A stretch of 64,000 nt of DNA from DATELY01 sp035276085 (GTDB lineage Bacteria > Pseudomonadota > Gammaproteobacteria > Steroidobacterales > Steroidobacteraceae): the NCBI GenBank assembly GCA_035276085.1, contig DATELY010000226.1, positions 36,816-100,815 on the forward strand. Direction: 5' to 3'. The translations under genes and the position numbers were made by a program. Numbering within the stretch: the stretch's first letter is position 1; every line of letters starts with the position of its first letter. This document shows, one piece after another, positions 60,018 through 64,000 of the stretch. The notes beneath the pieces were generated by a model that did no database searches, was not told the DNA's origin, and saw only the letters and a program-made list of their open reading frames with translations.

Positions 60018-61238
60018 ATGAAGCAGCCCGAAACGAACCGCAGAGCCGAGGAACCCGTCCTGGTCACGGATTGGCCGTTCGCCTATGGCGCGACGACGCT
60101 CGACAATCCGTGGGAAACGCTCGTACCGGCCTACTGCAAGGGACCGGACATTCTCTACGCGGACCGCGTGATGCATGCCGGCACCCCCGCGTGGGTGCCA
60201 CGTCGCATCGGCGATCTGCGAAGGATCTACCAGGCGACTGCTCACTTCTCGAACGCCGGCATGGCGCCCTTCGCACCGCTGGTCGGGGAGCATTGGCATG
60301 TGCTGCCGCTGGAAGCCGATCCACCGGCACATGCGGCGTATCGACACGTGTTGAACCCGGCCTTCACGCCGAAAGCGATAGCGCAACTCGATAACAAGAT
60401 TCGCGCCGACGCGAGAAACTACGCCAGCATCCTGCGCGATCAAGGCCACTGCAACTTCATCGAGGCGGTGGCGTTCGAATTCCCGATTCGCGTGTTTCTC
60501 TCGCTGATGGCCATGCCGCAGTCGATGGCCGGTGAGTTTCTGCGCTGGGAGCACGGGCTGCTGCATTCGTCCGAGCTCGACACGCTGCGCTCCTCGACAC
60601 GTGCGGTCGTCGACTACCTCACCACGACAATCGAAGAACGCAAGCAGCACCCCGGTGATGACCTGATCAGTTACGCCGTCAGCACGAACAAGGCCGATGG
60701 CACGCCGCTCAGCCCAGTCGAGCTGCTGGGTGTCTGTTTCAATCTGTTCATCGGCGGGCTCGACTCGGTGTCCACCAACATGGCCTGGCAGTTCTTCCAC
60801 CTCGCCACGCATCCCGCGGACCAGCGGCGGCTGCGCGCCGACCCCACCATGATCCCTGCGGCGATCGATGAGATGCAGCGCTACTACGCCGCGATCACAA
60901 CGTATCGCCGGTGCATCGAGCCGTTCGATGTCGCAGGCGTGACGATCCTTCCCGGCGAGTTCGTCGCGATGTGCACGACGTTCGCCGGGCGCGACGAGCG
61001 CGAGTATGGCGATCCCGACGTCGTGCGTTTCGAGCGCAAGCCCAGCCACGTGGCCTTTGGCTACGGTCCGCATACCTGCATTGGTGTTCATCTCGCACGG
61101 CGCGAGATGAGGATTGCGCTCGAAGAGTTCCTGGCGATCCTGCCGGAATTCCATCTGCAGACAGACGTGCCGATGCGCACGTTGCTACACAACACACTTC
61201 AACCCGAGATATTGCCGCTGGAGTGGCATCCCCATTGA
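60018..61238 (+). CDS. Cytochrome P450
   Basis: A 406-residue bacterial class I-type P450. The heme loop FGYGPHTCIG has the axial Cys354; the I-helix oxygen-activation motif is GGLDSVSTN near 247-255; the ExxR pair is Glu285-x2-Arg288. ATG at 60018 matches the usual N-terminus (LVTDWPFAYG..); the open frame further upstream is antisense to a small frame and not conserved. No ferredoxin or reductase is adjacent. The ring-hydroxylating P450s of terpenoid (CYP101-like) catabolism have similar length and the LPLEADPPAHAAYR region, so hydroxylation of a terpenoid or steroid-like substrate is plausible. Confidence 0.94.
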   Translation: MKQPETNRRAEEPVLVTDWPFAYGATTLDNPWETLVPAYCKGPDILYADRVMHAGTPAWVPRRIGDLRRIYQATAHFSNAGMAPFAPLVGEHWHVLPLEADPPAHAAYRHVLNPAFTPKAIAQLDNKIRADARNYASILRDQGHCNFIEAVAFEFPIRVFLSLMAMPQSMAGEFLRWEHGLLHSSELDTLRSSTRAVVDYLTTTIEERKQHPGDDLISYAVSTNKADGTPLSPVELLGVCFNLFIGGLDSVSTNMAWQFFHLATHPADQRRLRADPTMIPAAIDEMQRYYAAITTYRRCIEPFDVAGVTILPGEFVAMCTTFAGRDEREYGDPDVVRFERKPSHVAFGYGPHTCIGVHLARREMRIALEEFLAILPEFHLQTDVPMRTLLHNTLQPEILPLEWHPH

Positions 61239-61377
61239 TGGTTGCGTCGGTCGGAACATCGATTGAAGATCCGGCAAGGTATCGAACGTGAAGCTGTATT
61301 GCGCCGACATTGCCGACGGATTTTTCACGTATGAAGATGGCACCGGTGAGACCTGGTGAGTGCACTATCCTCCGCAG

Positions 61378-62070
61378 ATGTCAGCGCATCTCCTCGACAA
61401 TCCGATCTGGTCGTCATTGACGACGCAGCAAGCGTGCTTCGCCGAAGGTCATCTGCACGCCAAGCGCTACCTGCCGGATGTCGCGCCGTTCGCCGCCGTC
61501 GAGCTCGCGAGTGTTCGAGCGGCCGACGAGTTGGCGCAGATCGTTGCCGCGGGTGAACGCATTTACCTCGTTGGTGTGGCACCCAGAATCGACGATCGAT
61601 GGACGCTGACGTTGACCGACCGGATCGTGCAGATGGTGTGGCAGGCCGGTGTGATCGCAACGCAAGACGAAGGTGACATCGTTGAGCTCGAGGCCGCGGA
61701 TGCGGCGGACATGCTCGCGCTCACCCAGCAGGTGTTTCCCGGATACTTCCGGGCGCGCACGCCCGAGATGGGCCGCTACTACGGTATTCGCGAAGGCGGC
61801 CTGCTCGCGGCAATGGCCGGAGAGCGCATGCGACTGACCGGCTTTCAGGAGATCAGCGCCGTGTGTACGCATCCACAGTTTGTCGGGCGCGGATATGCAA
61901 GCCGGCTGGTCGCGCATCTGGCGCGCACCTGTCTCAATCTGGACTGGACGCCGTTTCTGCACGTCGGTGAGTCCAACGCACGTGCACGCGCACTCTATGA
62001 GCGCCTGGGATTTTTCGAGCGGCGCACAGTGCCGCTGTGGCAGCTGCTACGACGTGCGGATGGGGAATGA
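61378..62070 (+). CDS. GNAT-family acetyltransferase (FR47-like)
   Basis: A 230-residue N-acetyltransferase. The acetyl-CoA motif A is VCTHPQFVGRGYASRLV near 164-180 (QxxGxG variant), followed by FLHVGESNARARALYERLGFF. The N-terminal 90 residues form the extra domain typical of FR47-like proteins, with a DNPIWSSL start. ATG at 61378 is used; a GTG at 61360 is possible. Substrate unknown. Confidence 0.88.
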   Translation: MSAHLLDNPIWSSLTTQQACFAEGHLHAKRYLPDVAPFAAVELASVRAADELAQIVAAGERIYLVGVAPRIDDRWTLTLTDRIVQMVWQAGVIATQDEGDIVELEAADAADMLALTQQVFPGYFRARTPEMGRYYGIREGGLLAAMAGERMRLTGFQEISAVCTHPQFVGRGYASRLVAHLARTCLNLDWTPFLHVGESNARARALYERLGFFERRTVPLWQLLRRADGE

Positions 62071-62180
62071 AGTTGTAAGGCGAGTTCGATAGGAACTCGA
62101 CGGACTGTCCCTCGGTCGACGCAGTGCTATTGTCCTTGGCGCGGAGCCCAAAACCGCATGCTTTCAGAGGAGGCGTTGTC

Positions 62181-62360
62181 ATGTGCTACGACGAAACGTT
62201 CTTCCAGCGGTGGGCCAGGAAACGAGCGCAACGACGCGAGCAGCTGAAATCCGTCACCGAGCGCTCGACTCCCACATCGCCACCGAGTCCGCCCGCCGAA
62301 ACCACGCCTGTCAGGAAGAAGCAGGTGAAAGAAGTCGAACACGAACTGGAAGAGGTATAG
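62181..62360 (+). CDS. Small charged protein, 59 aa
   Basis: MCYDETFFQRWARKRAQRRE followed by a Pro/Ser/Thr linker and an acidic end VEHELEEV. GGAGGCGTTGTC precedes the ATG, a good ribosome site. The MCYDE start is common to small uncharacterised proteins of beta- and gammaproteobacteria. Function unknown; probably largely disordered. Confidence 0.65.
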   Translation: MCYDETFFQRWARKRAQRREQLKSVTERSTPTSPPSPPAETTPVRKKQVKEVEHELEEV

Positions 62361-62515
62361 AGACCTCGAGCCCTGGACGTACTGGCGTCCAGGGCTGTTC
62401 GAGGATCTCCCCGGCCTGTAACCGCACATGCGGGTGATCCGTCCGCGCGAGAAACATGCGCGTGAGCGATCGGTTCGGCAGGTTTCCGCAGCGGAATGCG
62501 GCGTGGGAAGACAGT

Positions 62516-63049
62516 CTACGGCGGAGGCAGTGCAGTTCTTGAAGAGCCATCCCGGGTTCTAACAGGTTTAGAAAGGGATTCAGCCTGCACGGGGTGCGCG
62601 GCCGGTAGCGCCATGTGCAGAATCGGGAAGGGATTGCCGCGTGAGTCGTGCGGCGACCGGCCGACGCGATCAAAGCCCAGATAGTGATAGAAGCCGACTG
62701 CTGAGTCATTCTGCTCGTTCACATCGACCGAGTCCGCATGAAGCACCTTGATCGCGAACTCAGTCAACAATCGGCCGGCGCCAAAGCCCTGATGATCGGC
62801 GTGGACGAACAGCATTTCGATCTTCTGACCTGCCACGCCCAGGAAGGCGTAGACCTCGCCGCTGCGACTTCGCAAGCAATGGATCGGGCTCAGGTTGGCC
62901 AACTCGGTCCTGACCTGCGGAATGTACGACTCGATCGCATCTTCACGCAGGAAGGTGTGCGTCGCGCGCACCGAAGACTCCCACACTTCGAGCAACCGCG
63001 GAACATCGCGCGCTGCGGCTCGGGTGATGATGGAGAAGGACAGAGACAT
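62516..63049 (-). CDS. GNAT-family acetyltransferase (YjaB-like)
   Basis: A 177-residue N-acetyltransferase. The early helix WESSVRATHTFLREDAIESYIPQV is typical of the YjaB/PhnO-like group; motif A is MLFVHADHQGFGAGRLL near 84-100 and the end VDVNEQNDSAVGFYHYLGFDRVGRSPHDSRGNPFPILHM is canonical. The tail after residue 150 is Ser/Arg-rich and not conserved. ATG at 63049 fits family N-termini; one at 63064 is possible. Confidence 0.88.
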   Translation of the reverse strand: MSLSFSIITRAAARDVPRLLEVWESSVRATHTFLREDAIESYIPQVRTELANLSPIHCLRSRSGEVYAFLGVAGQKIEMLFVHADHQGFGAGRLLTEFAIKVLHADSVDVNEQNDSAVGFYHYLGFDRVGRSPHDSRGNPFPILHMALPAAHPVQAESLSKPVRTRDGSSRTALPPP

Positions 63050-63380
63050 TGCGGGTTCATCCAACGGTTACGCAACCGTGACGCGACGTCTGTTCACGTC
63101 GGCGTGTTGGGTCTGCGTCGATACAACGTCGATCTTGCGCCTGGGTTGACACACCGATCGCGCAAAACAACTGATGAGCGCACGATCGTTCACACGGGAC
63201 GTCGTATCGGGGGGGCATGCGAGTGACTCCGCTGGATATTGATGTTGTGTACCCCTAGACCGCGGACGCGGAACTTTTGTCTCAACGCCCGCCGCAGTTA
63301 CGCAACGGTTGACCTGAGACCGCGCTGAAACTTGGCTCAGTACTTCCACGCGATCCGCACCCGAGGGAGCGGAAACTACC
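63050..63380. other. Intergenic region, nothing recognised
   Basis: A 331-base stretch between two minus-strand genes. No ORF with neighbour-like codon use. TTGACA occurs on the plus strand near 63147 without a fitting -10 element. Promoter for the acetyltransferase gene is expected but not seen. Confidence 0.35.
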
Positions 63381-63620
63381 TCACTCCCCTTCCTCCTCAT
63401 CGATCGCAAGCTCGCCGCGCTCATACGCGGCGATGAGTCGCTCGGCAGCGGTTCGATCCGCTTCATCGACCATGATGGAGAGATGTCCCATCGCGGGCAG
63501 CTCGCCGAGGGCCCCTTGCAGCATGGCGCCCTGCAGGAAGACATGGATGCCTCGTTGTTCCAGCAAGCCTGCGAGGAGTTGGGCCTGGATGTAATCGCTG
63601 CAACGGAAGACTGAAACCAT
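63381..63620 (-). CDS. DUF2007 protein
   Basis: A 79-residue protein of the DUF2007 family (putative signal-transducing protein with PII-like fold): MVSVFRCSDYIQAQLLAGLLEQRGI, FLQGAMLQGALGELPAMGHLSIMVDEAD, and a final AERLIAAYERGELAIDEEE. These are the two halves of the usual alpha/beta sandwich. It lies 17 bases downstream of the DUF4431 gene on the same strand. Function unproven. Confidence 0.85.
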   Translation of the reverse strand: MVSVFRCSDYIQAQLLAGLLEQRGIHVFLQGAMLQGALGELPAMGHLSIMVDEADRTAAERLIAAYERGELAIDEEEGE

Positions 63621-63637
63621 GATTGGGTACCTGCAAG

Positions 63638-64000
63638 CTACGGACGCGTACGCGCTCTCTTGATTTCATTCGGTGCGATCACGAATCGCTTCTCGTACCG
63701 GGCGCCACCAGCCAGCAGCCTGCCGATGACACTGATCCTTTTTCCGACAAGATGTCGATACGGTGCGTACTGAGCGGCCCGCGCATATTGATCGGTGCCC
63801 AACACGAGTTGTATTTCTCTCTCGCTGTACGCGCTCGGATAGCTCGACGCCGCGCCGGTGACACAGACACCCCTGTCGAGCTGAAGGATCCAGATGACCC
63901 GCGCTTCATCTCCCTTGGTAACACTCTCATAGTCCGGTGGGCCAGGATAGGTCTGCTGCACGAGCCTGCCCGTCAGGTTCACGACACCGTACTGCAAGCA
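63638..64000 (-). CDS. DUF4431-like protein, 5' end outside window
   Basis: The visible part is about 120 codons, open to the window edge. VVNLTGRLVQQTYPGPPDYESVTKGDEAR, LQLDRGVCVTG, EIQLVLGTDQY and GKRISVIGRLLAG match the DUF4431 pattern (a small beta domain usually found in secreted proteins). The N-terminus, with any signal peptide, lies beyond 64000. Last seen gene on this strand; the DUF2007 gene follows 17 bases later. Confidence 0.7.
   Translation of the reverse strand, partial: CLQYGVVNLTGRLVQQTYPGPPDYESVTKGDEARVIWILQLDRGVCVTGAASSYPSAYSEREIQLVLGTDQYARAAQYAPYRHLVGKRISVIGRLLAGGARYEKRFVIAPNEIKRARTRP

Overview
The window is a GC-rich chromosomal segment of a proteobacterium, most likely a gammaproteobacterium of the Steroidobacter/Nevskia/Xanthomonadales type. 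Three things suggest this: the AcnD-PrpF form of the methylcitrate cycle, a DUF6491-type secreted protein, and a very high density of SDR, acyl-CoA dehydrogenase, Rieske oxygenase, P450 and TetR genes, as in degraders of steroids or other hydrophobic compounds. This placement is inferred from gene content only. I see no rRNA, tRNA, CRISPR array, transposase or integrase gene.

Layout. 1-5.5 kb: methylcitrate cycle genes acnD and prpF, framed by three copies of a C-rich hairpin repeat, plus a small secreted protein. 5.5-9 kb: a CBS-domain protein, a hybrid histidine kinase, a GFA-family protein and a SnoaL-like protein. 9-13.8 kb: a minus-strand acyl-CoA operon (MaoC, acyl-CoA dehydrogenase, MaoC, two CitE-like lyases) ending upstream in its TetR regulator. 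14-19.6 kb: SDRs, a membrane protein and an odd phosphotransferase. 19.6-28.2 kb: lipoyl-domain protein, tiny gene, Rieske oxygenase, SnoaL, tyrosine phosphatase, a coupled acyl-CoA dehydrogenase pair, SDR, membrane protein and NUDIX hydrolase. 28.3-36.1 kb: two TetR regulators with palindromic sites, a phosphotransferase, two CrtC/AttH-like paralogues, SDR, a PF10118-type protein and a luciferase-like monooxygenase. 36.4-50.1 kb: AraC regulator coupled to a phosphotransferase, then three SDR + DUF1214 gene pairs with a sulfotransferase and a Rieske oxygenase, interrupted by a zinc-ribbon/Ku/Ku operon on the other strand. 50.4-55.9 kb: two small genes and a MarR-HlyD-MFS-outer-membrane-factor efflux operon. 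55.9-64 kb: SnoaL, GMC oxidoreductase, MBL-fold protein, alpha/beta hydrolase, P450, two GNAT acetyltransferases, DUF2007 and a partial DUF4431 protein.

How it fits together. Many genes are consistent with uptake and stepwise oxidation of one or more hydrophobic substrates: Rieske and P450 hydroxylation, SDR and GMC oxidation, CoA-ester dehydrogenation and hydration, CitE-type C-C cleavage, and propionyl-CoA disposal through AcnD/PrpF. The substrate cannot be read from the sequence.

The most distinctive observations are: (1) a two-gene SDR-DUF1214 module repeated three times, whose SDRs share a glycine loop two residues longer than usual; (2) an eight-cysteine zinc-ribbon gene overlapping two overlapping ku genes; (3) a 155-157 bp hairpin element with terminal inverted repeats, present twice plus a diverged relative, each starting exactly in a gene's TAG stop codon.
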